Shown: in pieces, positions 1-6,668 of the stretch
Numbering within the stretch: the first letter of the stretch is position 1
Layout: every line of letters starts with the position of its first letter
Origin: an uncultured Lachnospiraceae bacterium
GTDB taxonomy: Bacteria; Bacillota; Clostridia; Lachnospirales; Lachnospiraceae
Assembly (NCBI GenBank): GCA_947651335.1
Contig: CANSYV010000047.1
Coordinates: forward strand, 1-8,541
Direction of reading: 5' to 3'
DNA length: 8,541 bases
The notes under the pieces: generated by a model
Told to the model about the DNA's origin: nothing
Databases searched by the model: none
The model's input: the letters and a program-made list of their open reading frames with translations, nothing else
Made by a program: the position numbers and the translations under genes

Positions 1-2032
1 TTTCTATCTCTGTAAGCTGGTCACATTCGTAAAATGCAAACGCCCCCATCGTCTGCAGGCCTTTTGGCAATACCACATAACTTAGATTGCTGCACTGTGC
101 AAACGCAGCGGAGCCTATGCTGATAACCGCATTGGGAATAGTGATGACTCCCAGCAGAGTATTTTTCCTAAACGCATTCTTCCCAATGGCAGTCACCCGG
201 TATCCATCCAGTGTCTCCGGTATGCTCAGCACAGATACATTTCCCCTGTAGCCTGTGATTGTGGCATTTTCATCTTCATCCAGAGTATATGTATAAATGG
301 TGTACGGTTCCCCATCTGCCCCCGTTTCAGAACTACTGGTATCTCCGTAACTGCAGCTTCCATAACGGGACAGGGCATCTGTAAAATATTTGTAATCTTT
401 TCCTCTTGTGCATGCACTAACCCTAATCCGGTCTTCAAAATGATACGCCAATCTCACCGGACTATTCTTATAAACAAAAATATCAGTATGTTTATTAAAC
501 AGATCTTTTTTGAACAATCCGATACCGACTGTAACCTTTGCACCGCCGTCCGCAGACAGCCATGCGGCAATATGGGTACAATTTCTCGGCGCTTTCCCAT
601 CATTATAGTCATCCGATGTCATTTTCGCATTTATTCCCGCCTGCATGTACAAAGACCCCTTGACCACAATCAAATCAATGCCAGCAGACGCTTTTAAGGC
701 AATCGAAGCTTCTGCCTCTACTGAAGATGAAAAGTTTTTCTTATGGAACTTGCACAGCAGCCGGAATTTCCCTTGCTCTGACTGAAAGCCTGTCTGAAAC
801 CCTCCATTATATTGGACAATAATTTTCCCTTCTGCAGTAATTTCCGCCGTAATGCTGATTTTCCCCACACCTGCGACACGCACACTCCCCAGTGTTACAC
901 TCTTGCTGGCTAAAGCCATCTTCGCCACATCAGAAACCAAAGTTCCAGTCGCATTCATGTTCCCTTCAAGAGAAACATAGTAATAACGCTGTAAAGTATT
1001 AATGTCATGGGATAATCTCAGACCGGATAAATTCATAGCCAGCTTTACCTTTGCACCATTGCCCAGAGAAATACTGGTATCTGCGACTACAGAATCTTTT
1101 CCCACTTCAATTCCATATGCCTGAGAGGCGTCCCTGGCCTGAGAGGCAGTTCTTATATATTCAGCATTTACGTTATCAGCACTCTCGAACTGGCTCAGAT
1201 CAACATCTGCAATGCCTTCTGAATCAATAGATACCACAGCAGATTCCTCATCTGCTTCTTCTGTGGTAATGACCATATTGCCTTCCCCATTGGATTCCAC
1301 AGATTTTGCCCGATATAGGCAGGGCAGATCTGCAGGATATACTACAAATGTATCCCCTTCTTTTATCGTTTTTCCACAATTACTGACAGCCACCACATCA
1401 TTTTCATCAATGGAAACATCTGTTCCTTTTGGAAGTACGATAACATTTTCCGCAAATACATAATTACTGTCAGCGTTTTCATCAATTATTGTGGTTTTCA
1501 TTATGTTGGCAGCACTGCTCAACATATTCTCCACTTCTGCTGCCGTTACATTTTGTTCTGGAAGAAACTTTCCACTGACAAGAGACAGCCATCCATGGTC
1601 AACAGCAATCTGCGCGTCATCTGGAAATTTGCATTCTGCCGCATCTGAAAACGCATAATTCTTATTCTCCGGCTGGTCTTCCAGCTGATATCCCAGACAA
1701 TAATTCAATGTATGGGAAGCAAACTCTCTCGTCACTGGTTTCTCCGGCTCTACAGCCTCTCCTGCTTCAATATCAACCACACCAAACTCAACAGCAACCA
1801 TTACATCTCGATAATACTCTGACCCCGAGTCAAGGTCACTGAAATAATTATCCGGATAGTTGTCTTCATCAACAGTCATCTCAAATGTCTCTGTCAGTCT
1901 GTGCAGCCATGCCGCTCTTCCTATCGTATCATCCGCTTTTATATTTACTGCTGAGAAGCTGCACATAAAAATGGTAATACAGAATAAGCAGATGCTATAC
2001 AAAAAAGTCCGTATTTCCTTTCTTTTAAACAT
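1..2032 (-). CDS. Secreted SLH-like / leucine-rich-repeat (BspA-type) surface protein, 3' part outside window
   Basis: The minus frame is open from an ATG at 2032 to the window edge, giving 677 codons with no stop; the C-terminus is missing. Residues 1-34 form a signal peptide: MFKRKE, a hydrophobic run, then a likely cleavage after NIKA. Residues about 37-170 resemble an S-layer-homology region (RAAWLHRLTETF, then FSDLDSGSEYY, VTREFASHTLNYCLG and FSDAA). A long beta-rich middle follows. Residues about 585-677 contain BspA-type LRR_5 repeats such as VTAIGKNAF, VITIPN, ISIGSAAFAQCSNL and MGAFAFYECDQLTEI, with more repeats expected beyond the edge. SLH domains usually attach proteins to the wall, and BspA-type LRRs are often adhesin-like; that role is inference. 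The candidate ribosome site AAAGGA lies 13 bases before the ATG, which is rather far. The gene starts 87 bases after the peptidase gene on the same strand, so co-transcription is plausible. Confidence 0.85.
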   Translation of the reverse strand, partial: MFKRKEIRTFLYSICLFCITIFMCSFSAVNIKADDTIGRAAWLHRLTETFEMTVDEDNYPDNYFSDLDSGSEYYRDVMVAVEFGVVDIEAGEAVEPEKPVTREFASHTLNYCLGYQLEDQPENKNYAFSDAAECKFPDDAQIAVDHGWLSLVSGKFLPEQNVTAAEVENMLSSAANIMKTTIIDENADSNYVFAENVIVLPKGTDVSIDENDVVAVSNCGKTIKEGDTFVVYPADLPCLYRAKSVESNGEGNMVITTEEADEESAVVSIDSEGIADVDLSQFESADNVNAEYIRTASQARDASQAYGIEVGKDSVVADTSISLGNGAKVKLAMNLSGLRLSHDINTLQRYYYVSLEGNMNATGTLVSDVAKMALASKSVTLGSVRVAGVGKISITAEITAEGKIIVQYNGGFQTGFQSEQGKFRLLCKFHKKNFSSSVEAEASIALKASAGIDLIVVKGSLYMQAGINAKMTSDDYNDGKAPRNCTHIAAWLSADGGAKVTVGIGLFKKDLFNKHTDIFVYKNSPVRLAYHFEDRIRVSACTRGKDYKYFTDALSRYGSCSYGDTSSSETGADGEPYTIYTYTLDEDENATITGYRGNVSVLSIPETLDGYRVTAIGKNAFRKNTLLGVITIPNAVISIGSAAFAQCSNLSYVVLPKGLQTMGAFAFYECDQLTEIE

Positions 2033-2119
2033 GTTCTTTCTCAATTCCTTTCATTTTTGCTTATTCCACCGAGAAGCTCCCCTCTCCGTGGCGTTTTTCT
2101 ATCAGATTCACTTGCCCTG

Positions 2120-4183
2120 TTACTTCACCCTCACGCTAACCTTAACCGACTTCTTCCCAGACTTCACCGTAATCACCGCTCTCCCCCGCTTCTTCGCCGT
2201 AACTTTCCCGCTGGCGGTGACGGTGGCCACTTTCTTGTTGGAACTCTTATAAGTAACTTTTTGTGTAGAGGCAGCCGGCGAGATCACCGGCCTTAATGTG
2301 GTCCTGCCCTTCACTTTCAAAGTTATGGACTTTTTAAGCCCCGAAATCTTCGTTGTCTGAACTGCGGATTTTTGAACCTTCACTTTCACTCTGGCGGTTT
2401 TCCCGCTGGCCAATGTAACGGTCACCACTGCGGAACCTGTTTTGCTCTTTGCTGTAATCCTCCCTGCACTGGACACCACTGCAATATTACTGCTGCTGGT
2501 TCTCCATTCCGTCACATAATCCCCTGCCGCAAGCCCTGACACTTTTACGGTGGCCGACTGCCGGGTTCTCAAACGGACATCTGTGGTGCTCAGACGGATA
2601 GTGGGTGTCAGCGGCGCGCCCACTGTTCGGAACTCTATGTCCCCACATAAGGAGCAATACCGCTCTTGTTCCTCAGCATCAAAAACCGTAGCCTCAGATA
2701 TGGGCTCCCATTCACTGTAATCATGGGCACATCCGTCCTCTCCCGGGTCATCTGGGTCTGCTGGGTCTGACGGATTACCTGGATTCGTCGGGTCTGTCGG
2801 ATTGCTTGGATTTGCCGGATCTTCTGGACTACCTGGGTCATCTGGATTGGCCGGGTCATCTGGACTGCCTGGGTTATCTGGATTGGCCGGATTCTCCGGA
2901 CTGCCTGGGTCATCTGGATTGGCCGGATTCTCTGGATCTGCCGGAACCGTGGGCTGCCCACTGGCGGGAAGTGTCTGGAAGCTGTTTACACCACTTTCAT
3001 ACCGCTTTCCATCAAATACCACAAAGAACTGATACGTATATCTGGAACCGGCTTTCAGCACTGTTCCCATTTCAGCCGTCACATCATACCACACATTCAG
3101 ATAAGAACTTGACGTGTGAATATCTTCCGTCTTGGAGGCAGCTTCTGCCCCTGACTCATCCCAGATAACCACTCCAGTCTGGGTAAAGGTCCCCTGCATA
3201 TTGGCAACAGCCTTGGCCGCAATGTGGGCATCCGTTTCCCCCGTCTGGCATTCCCCGTTTTCCCAGGCCAATGACAGAACAGGTACAGGTATGGTCTGGC
3301 CTGTGGTGGAAAAGCTCTTTACCGGACTTGTATATCTGGTTCCGTTAAATACCACGAAAAACTGGTAAGTATATGCAGAGCCGCTTTTCAATGCTGCCCC
3401 CATCTCCCCTGTGATATCGTACCAGATATTCAGATAGGAACTGGGTGTGTTGATGTTTTCCGTTTTGGAAGCAGCTTCCGCCCCCGATGCATCCCATACC
3501 ACAGCCCCAGTCTGGGTAAACGTGCCCTTCACGTTGGCCACAGCTCTCAGGGCTATCCGGGCATTGGTATCTGAAGGCTGGCATTCATCATTTTCCCAGC
3601 CCATGGTCACCGGTGTGGGTGTGTTATTATAGATATAAGTCTCATTCTGGGGATTGATGCCGCTTTCATTCCAGTACGTTCCCGTGGAAATCCCAAAATG
3701 CAGATGGGCGCCGTACGAAAATCCTGTATTACCCACACGTCCAATCTGCTGCCCTGCCTCCACCCGGCAGGTGCGGTACGCTTCCGGCGGAATGCTCCCC
3801 GCCTGCATGTGGGCATATTGGTAAAATCTTCCATCATCCCCCTTGATCACAAGCCCTGTGCCGAATCCATTACAATCCCCATAATTATGATGGGTATTCC
3901 CGCACAGAAAGATGTTTGTCACAATACCGCCCATGGCCGCAGCTACAGGCGCTCCTGTAATGCTGCCGTCTGAAATGTCAATGGCTTTGCCGTCATGAAA
4001 TCCCTGAGAAATCCGGGTATGCCCCGGCACCGGCCACACAAGGGTCACTCCCCTGCTCTGTGATTCCGTAACTGCTGTTTCCTCTTCCACATTCTGTGCA
4101 TAGACAGTTACATCCATAAACAGACCTGCTGCCATGACTGCTGCCAGAAACAACGAAAATATCCTGCTTTTTAGCCGTTTCAT
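2120..4183 (-). CDS. Secreted M23-family peptidase with Fn3-like repeats and C-terminal Ig-like (Big_2) domains
   Basis: This 687-residue protein has a signal peptide at 1-29 (MKRLKSRIF, hydrophobic core, VYAQ). Residues about 46-185 form an M23/LytM-type zinc metallopeptidase domain. It shows GFHDGKAIDIS (H63, D69), YQYAHM (H125) and GAHLHFG (H160, H162), the signatures of enzymes that cut peptidoglycan cross-bridges. H63 lies six residues before D69, whereas the usual HxGxD motif has four. Two near-duplicate beta domains follow (about 194-293 and 305-404), then a Pro/Asn/Asp linker (412-482), a Cys motif (CAHDY at 485 and CSLCG at 510) and two Ig-like Big_2 domains (about 527-603 and 611-687) ending basic. 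AAGGA lies five bases before the ATG. The protein is probably exported and bound to the cell surface, where it remodels or attacks wall peptides. It is flanked by two other exported-protein genes on the same strand. Confidence 0.9.
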   Translation of the reverse strand: MKRLKSRIFSLFLAAVMAAGLFMDVTVYAQNVEEETAVTESQSRGVTLVWPVPGHTRISQGFHDGKAIDISDGSITGAPVAAAMGGIVTNIFLCGNTHHNYGDCNGFGTGLVIKGDDGRFYQYAHMQAGSIPPEAYRTCRVEAGQQIGRVGNTGFSYGAHLHFGISTGTYWNESGINPQNETYIYNNTPTPVTMGWENDECQPSDTNARIALRAVANVKGTFTQTGAVVWDASGAEAASKTENINTPSSYLNIWYDITGEMGAALKSGSAYTYQFFVVFNGTRYTSPVKSFSTTGQTIPVPVLSLAWENGECQTGETDAHIAAKAVANMQGTFTQTGVVIWDESGAEAASKTEDIHTSSSYLNVWYDVTAEMGTVLKAGSRYTYQFFVVFDGKRYESGVNSFQTLPASGQPTVPADPENPANPDDPGSPENPANPDNPGSPDDPANPDDPGSPEDPANPSNPTDPTNPGNPSDPADPDDPGEDGCAHDYSEWEPISEATVFDAEEQERYCSLCGDIEFRTVGAPLTPTIRLSTTDVRLRTRQSATVKVSGLAAGDYVTEWRTSSSNIAVVSSAGRITAKSKTGSAVVTVTLASGKTARVKVKVQKSAVQTTKISGLKKSITLKVKGRTTLRPVISPAASTQKVTYKSSNKKVATVTASGKVTAKKRGRAVITVKSGKKSVKVSVRVK
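2807..2914 (-). repeat. Three tandem 36-bp coding repeats (Pro/Asn/Asp linker)
   Basis: Residues 424-459 of the M23 protein are three 12-residue units: DDPGSPENPANP, DNPGSPDDPANP and DDPGSPEDPANP. Degenerate units extend the linker to about 412-482. It is a proline-rich, acidic, presumably extended spacer between the Fn3-like and Ig-like parts. Such arrays commonly vary in copy number between strains. Confidence 0.85.
2972..3604 (-). repeat. Tandem duplicated about 100-residue domain within the M23 protein
   Basis: Residues 194-293 and 305-404 of the M23 protein align at a fixed offset of 111 residues (333 bp). Shared elements include W-E-N, GTFTQTG, SGAEAASKTE, SSYLN-WYD and YTYQFFVVF. The pattern is of a beta-sandwich, Fn3-like domain duplicated inside the gene. 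The high identity suggests recent duplication or homogenisation. Confidence 0.85.
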
Positions 4184-4230
4184 CCTGATCCTTCCTTTCC
4201 TTTTTGTGATAATCCCTTCTATGCCGGCTG

Positions 4231-4260
4231 ATGAAAATGGACTTTTGACGGGCTGATCAT
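4231..4260 (-). repeat. Dispersed repeat, copy A
   Basis: Read on the minus strand, this copy begins ATGATCAG, continues CCCG, and ends TCAAAAGTCCATTTTCAT. It matches copy B (4951-4980) at 28 of 30 positions, in inverted orientation. Its first bases overlap the TGA stop of the lipoprotein gene, and it ends 47 bases before the M23 gene start, toward which it points. Confidence 0.8.
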
Positions 4261-4898
4261 GAAATATACTTCTTTATATTTCTCTCATCCGCCCGATACA
4301 TTTTCAATTTCCTGTAATTCCGGTTCCATTGGTTTTTCTTTTTATGGTACGCCTTTTGGGAAATCTTCTTACCCGCATACGAGGCTCTGTAAATGGGGTT
4401 TCCATTATTCGCGCTCACTTCTATCAGGGATAAATAAACCCTTTTTAACTTTCCTGACTTAGTGATTGTCAGATACCAGTCCTCCACACTGCCGCTGCCG
4501 CCCCACAAACCATGGATGCGTCTGGTCTTTTTGTTATACCGATATCCAAAGGCTGTGGAATCCTCCCCGATTTTTCTCACAGCGCCTTTCCGGTACTTGT
4601 ATATAACCAGCGCATCAGGCGAAGACGATACACCTGAAGAATAATTCGGGGAAAGCACCAGCTCCTTCAGCCCATCCCTATCAATATCCTTCACACAAAA
4701 CCACCCATAACCGCTTCTCTTCACAAATTTCCGGTACGCCTTGGCCGCCTTCTTCTTCAAGCTGCCCGACGCCTTGGCTGACACCTTCACCGGGAAAATT
4801 CCACCGGAAAGGTCCGGCACGCCAAAACAGCCCGTCAACATCATAAGCGCCATAATCAATCCCAAACATCTTTTCAGGATATGTCCCTTTTTCCTCAT
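4257..4898 (-). CDS. Putative lipoprotein with DxDxDG (FG-GAP/EF-hand-like) loop
   Basis: The protein has 213 residues. Its N-terminus (MRKKGHILKR, hydrophobic stretch, LTGC) is a lipoprotein signal with the lipidated Cys at 24, so it should be anchored on the outer face of the membrane. Residues 71-80 read DIDRDGLKEL. This D-x-D-x-D-G-x-x-E-L pattern is typical of calcium-binding-like loops in secreted Lachnospiraceae proteins. The C-terminal half is rich in Lys, Arg and Tyr and matches no family I recognise. An in-frame GTG at 4916 would add six residues. I chose the ATG at 4898 because AAGGAG lies nine bases upstream, whereas the GTG has no well-placed site. The gene is divergent from the 5128 gene, tandem with the M23 gene, and bracketed by inverted copies of a dispersed repeat. 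Function is unknown; a wall- or sensor-associated lipoprotein is a guess. Confidence 0.8.
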   Translation of the reverse strand: MRKKGHILKRCLGLIMALMMLTGCFGVPDLSGGIFPVKVSAKASGSLKKKAAKAYRKFVKRSGYGWFCVKDIDRDGLKELVLSPNYSSGVSSSPDALVIYKYRKGAVRKIGEDSTAFGYRYNKKTRRIHGLWGGSGSVEDWYLTITKSGKLKRVYLSLIEVSANNGNPIYRASYAGKKISQKAYHKKKNQWNRNYRKLKMYRADERNIKKYIS

Positions 4899-4907
4899 CT
4901 TCTCACT

Positions 4908-4913
4908 CTCCTT
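4908..4913 (-). promoter_or_regulatory. Ribosome binding site setting the lipoprotein start
   Basis: AAGGAG on the minus strand lies nine bases before the ATG at 4898. It falls inside the six codons that the upstream GTG start (4916) would add, so it argues for the shorter protein. Confidence 0.7.
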
Positions 4914-4943
4914 CACAAAACAGGTTACTTTTCTCCTGTGATC

Positions 4944-4952
4944 TGATATAAT
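4944..4952 (+). promoter_or_regulatory. Candidate extended -10 promoter for the 5128 gene
   Basis: TGATATAAT is a perfect TG-N-TATAAT extended -10 element. The -35 position (4924-4929, GTTACT) is poor, as is common for extended -10 promoters. A transcript would start near 4959, inside the left arm of repeat B, leaving a leader of about 170 bases ahead of the ATG at 5128. Confidence 0.45.
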
Positions 4953-5008
4953 GATCAGGCTGTCAAAAGTCCATTTTCATTGGTGAAACCTTTTGACGGG
5001 CTGACCAT
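4951..5008 (+). repeat. Dispersed repeat, copy B, forming an imperfect inverted repeat
   Basis: The left arm, 4951-4986, runs ATGATCAG, GCTG, TCAAAAGTCCATTTTCAT, TGGTGA. It matches copy C at 32 of 36 positions, with the last 25 identical. At 4990-5008 a second, shorter arm lies in the opposite orientation (CTTTTGACGGGCTGACCAT). The outer 19 bases of the two arms are complementary apart from two mismatches and one G-T pair, around a 20-base loop. The element fills the gap between the divergent lipoprotein and 5128 genes. Confidence 0.8.
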
Positions 5009-5127
5009 ATACATATTGCCCCATCAGGATCGGAATCAACGGGTAATGGCCTGACCCACCCTGACACCCTGTACCGCCAGGTATACCCATTCTCTATCCA
5101 AATGGCCCCATACAGACAGGAGTAACC

Positions 5128-6279
5128 ATGTTAGATATCAGCAGCTGCTGCACCCCAAAATCCATCTGGCCCGGCATCTTCTCTTACGCGGCCAGCCACA
5201 CCGGCAAATACCACACTGCGTTTACAACGCCTTTCACTGACGACGACCTTCTAAAAATGCTCAGAAAAAACGCCCAAAAGGCTTTTCCCCAAAAAGAATA
5301 CGATACATTCCGCAAGGCCATTACCGCCTTAAGAAAGGGCACCGCCCACTCCCTCAAAAGAGAAAACCTCTACCGTCTGTGCTATGCACTGGAACTGGAC
5401 TCCGACGCGCAGGCACAGGATCTGTTTCAGAACTACCTGCATCAGAATGAATTATCCCTCCGTTCTCTGGACGAGTTTATCCTGACAGCCGCTCTGAAGC
5501 TGCAATTATCCTGGGAGGATACCAGTTCCCTCCGGAATACATACTCTGCGCAGACCGCCGCGCAGCCCATGGCCCCAACGTCCATGGAGGAAGGCCATAC
5601 CGCAGAAGTGTACTACACCGTGATCCAGGAAAAACTGCATAGCCGCCAAGACCTGGCCTGCTTTCTGGACCATCCGGAAAACCTGTCATTCTTTGCCAGA
5701 ACCCGGAACACCCAGTACCTGGCCCTGTTTGACGACGTAAAACTGGATATCCTGTACAACAGCAGCCAGGAGCAGATCATAAATCTTCTCCCGTTTTACG
5801 GAGCTTCCCAAAAAGAAACCATCCAGAACTATTATCTCTCCCTGTTCGGACTGGCCGGAGACGACAGCGGAGATTCCCTGTCTATAGAGGAAATCACTTT
5901 ACTCAGCAGAAAATTCGAACACGTATTCATGACTTATGATAATTTCTGTCTGCTGGTTCAGCGGAAACGTCCCGCTGACATTTCCTCCGGCACGTTCATG
6001 CTGAGTCTTTTGAAAAAACTGCTCACTGACGAATCCGACGCGGACCACGATTTTTATGTTGATTTTCTGAATCCGGAAGAATTCACCGGTATCTGCAATG
6101 ATATCCTGGTCTATTTCGGCTTCCCCATTCTGAATCCTGCCTGTGATAATTTTGACTGCCTGCTCATGGATGTGTATACAGAAACTCTGAATGAGCACCC
6201 GGATGCCGGCAACACCCTATTTCAGGAGCTCTACCTGCAAAACCTGCGAAAATACCTGCGGTTGATCGCCCGTGCCTGA
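5128..6279 (+). CDS. Uncharacterised 383-residue protein with HTH-like N-terminal half
   Basis: The start is supported by AGGAG five bases before the ATG. I do not recognise a named family. Residues about 57-133 (FRKAITALRKG, RENLYRLCYALELD, ELSLRSLDEFIL, LKLQLSWEDT) are helical. They resemble the XRE-like N-terminal segments of clostridial proteins in which a small-residue/basic turn is followed by RENLYRLC. This suggests DNA binding or a helical protein-interaction module. Residues 150-383 are acidic and helical with no catalytic motif, signal peptide or membrane segment visible, so the protein is probably cytoplasmic. It is divergent from the lipoprotein gene and may regulate it; that is inference from position only. 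A strong terminator overlaps its stop codon, so it is monocistronic. The N-terminus contains a Cys pair (C7, C8) of unknown meaning. Confidence 0.8.
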   Translation: MLDISSCCTPKSIWPGIFSYAASHTGKYHTAFTTPFTDDDLLKMLRKNAQKAFPQKEYDTFRKAITALRKGTAHSLKRENLYRLCYALELDSDAQAQDLFQNYLHQNELSLRSLDEFILTAALKLQLSWEDTSSLRNTYSAQTAAQPMAPTSMEEGHTAEVYYTVIQEKLHSRQDLACFLDHPENLSFFARTRNTQYLALFDDVKLDILYNSSQEQIINLLPFYGASQKETIQNYYLSLFGLAGDDSGDSLSIEEITLLSRKFEHVFMTYDNFCLLVQRKRPADISSGTFMLSLLKKLLTDESDADHDFYVDFLNPEEFTGICNDILVYFGFPILNPACDNFDCLLMDVYTETLNEHPDAGNTLFQELYLQNLRKYLRLIARA

Positions 6280-6306
6280 CTTTTTCAGGCGGGCGTTCTT
6301 TTTTTC
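6268..6306 (+). terminator. Rho-independent terminator of the 5128 gene
   Basis: GCCCG-TG-CCTGA pairs with TCAGG-CGGGC around a CTTTT loop and is followed by GTTCTTTTTTT. The hairpin starts in the last codons and includes the stop codon, so transcription ends right after the gene. Confidence 0.85.
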
Positions 6307-6308
6307 TC

Positions 6309-6347
6309 TGACAGCGCCGCTCTAAGAAAAATCCGGCGCATCTGTCA
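6309..6347. other. Imperfect inverted repeat just after the terminator
   Basis: TGACAG-CGCCG pairs with CGGCG-CAT-CTGTCA, giving 11 base pairs with a three-base bulge and a 14-base loop. No T-run follows on either strand, so it is not a classical terminator. It could stabilise a 3' end or be the foot of a lost element. Confidence 0.5.
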
Positions 6348-6463
6348 CAGGTTACTTACATACAGTTCCTTAACATCTTTCTCATCCCCTTCTCTCTAAA
6401 GCGCATATCCGGCGGCCTTCCGGAATATTTGACCTAGTACAGCATTTCGTAGATACTCGGATA

Positions 6464-6532
6464 CTAAGCACCTGCTATTTCCGCCATTGCCGCGTTGGCT
6501 TCAGTCCATGCAAAAATATCAAATAGTGGCAT
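6464..6532 (-). CDS. Possible 22-residue small ORF, divergent from the XRE gene
   Basis: The minus strand reads ATG to TAG as MPLFDIFAWTEA followed by NAAMAEIAGA. A TATAAT hexamer lies only a few bases before the ATG, which would mean a leaderless message, and no ribosome binding site is present. It may equally be the 3' fragment of a lost gene or chance. It is noted because short peptides are sometimes encoded beside XRE-type regulators. Confidence 0.15.
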   Translation of the reverse strand: MPLFDIFAWTEANAAMAEIAGA

Positions 6533-6591
6533 TTATTATTATACAATATATGTCTCTATTTGTTAAGTTCCGATGCATATTTTTTTTGGAT

Positions 6592-6600
6592 TGTTATAAT
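6592..6600 (+). promoter_or_regulatory. Extended -10 promoter of the XRE gene
   Basis: TGTTATAAT is a perfect TG-N-TATAAT element. It follows a T-rich run (6579-6587) and has no good -35 hexamer. Transcription would start near 6607, giving a leader of about 60 bases before the ATG at 6669. Confidence 0.6.
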
Positions 6601-6657
6601 GATATTTATCAGTGTATTTGAATGTAATGAAACGTACAAAGCATACAGCAGCAAAGC

Positions 6658-6664
6658 GGGGTGA
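6658..6664 (+). promoter_or_regulatory. Ribosome binding site setting the XRE start
   Basis: GGGGTGA matches the GGTGA end of the consensus GGAGGTGA and lies four bases before the ATG at 6669. The in-frame upstream starts, GTG at 6612 and ATG at 6627, have no such site. Confidence 0.6.
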
Positions 6665-6668
6665 ATAT

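Larger units (their letters stand above)
6307..6591. other. Intergenic stretch, mostly without recognisable genes
   Basis: Between the terminator and the XRE promoter I see no convincing gene. The stretch holds a hairpin at 6309-6347, a small CCGG-based stem at 6405-6428 and a 22-codon minus-strand frame at 6464-6532. Short open minus-strand fragments around 6360-6440 are interrupted by stops. The region may be decayed sequence. Confidence 0.5.

Noticed and set aside
2066..2098. Hairpin CCACCGAGA/TCTCCGTGG with a T-run on the plus strand between the M23 and LRR genes.
   Set aside because: The T-run follows in plus-strand sense, but both flanking genes are on the minus strand and no plus-strand gene precedes it. 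It has a mismatch and could be chance.
2635..2961. Minus-strand frame with Ile/Gln/Arg/Thr repeats.
   Set aside because: It is a different frame of the same repetitive linker, inside a well supported M23 coding frame.
2802..3032. Plus-strand frame rich in Gly/Ser/Leu that looks collagen- or silk-like.
   Set aside because: It is the antisense shadow of the Pro/Asn/Asp linker of the M23 gene; its repeats come from the 36-bp units on the other strand.
4899..4916. GTG start for the lipoprotein.
   Set aside because: There is no ribosome site at a workable distance; AAGGAG sits properly before the ATG at 4898.
6612..6668. Upstream GTG and ATG starts for the XRE regulator.
   Set aside because: They lack a ribosome site and precede the normal N-terminus of the HTH fold; the ATG at 6669 follows GGGGTGA.
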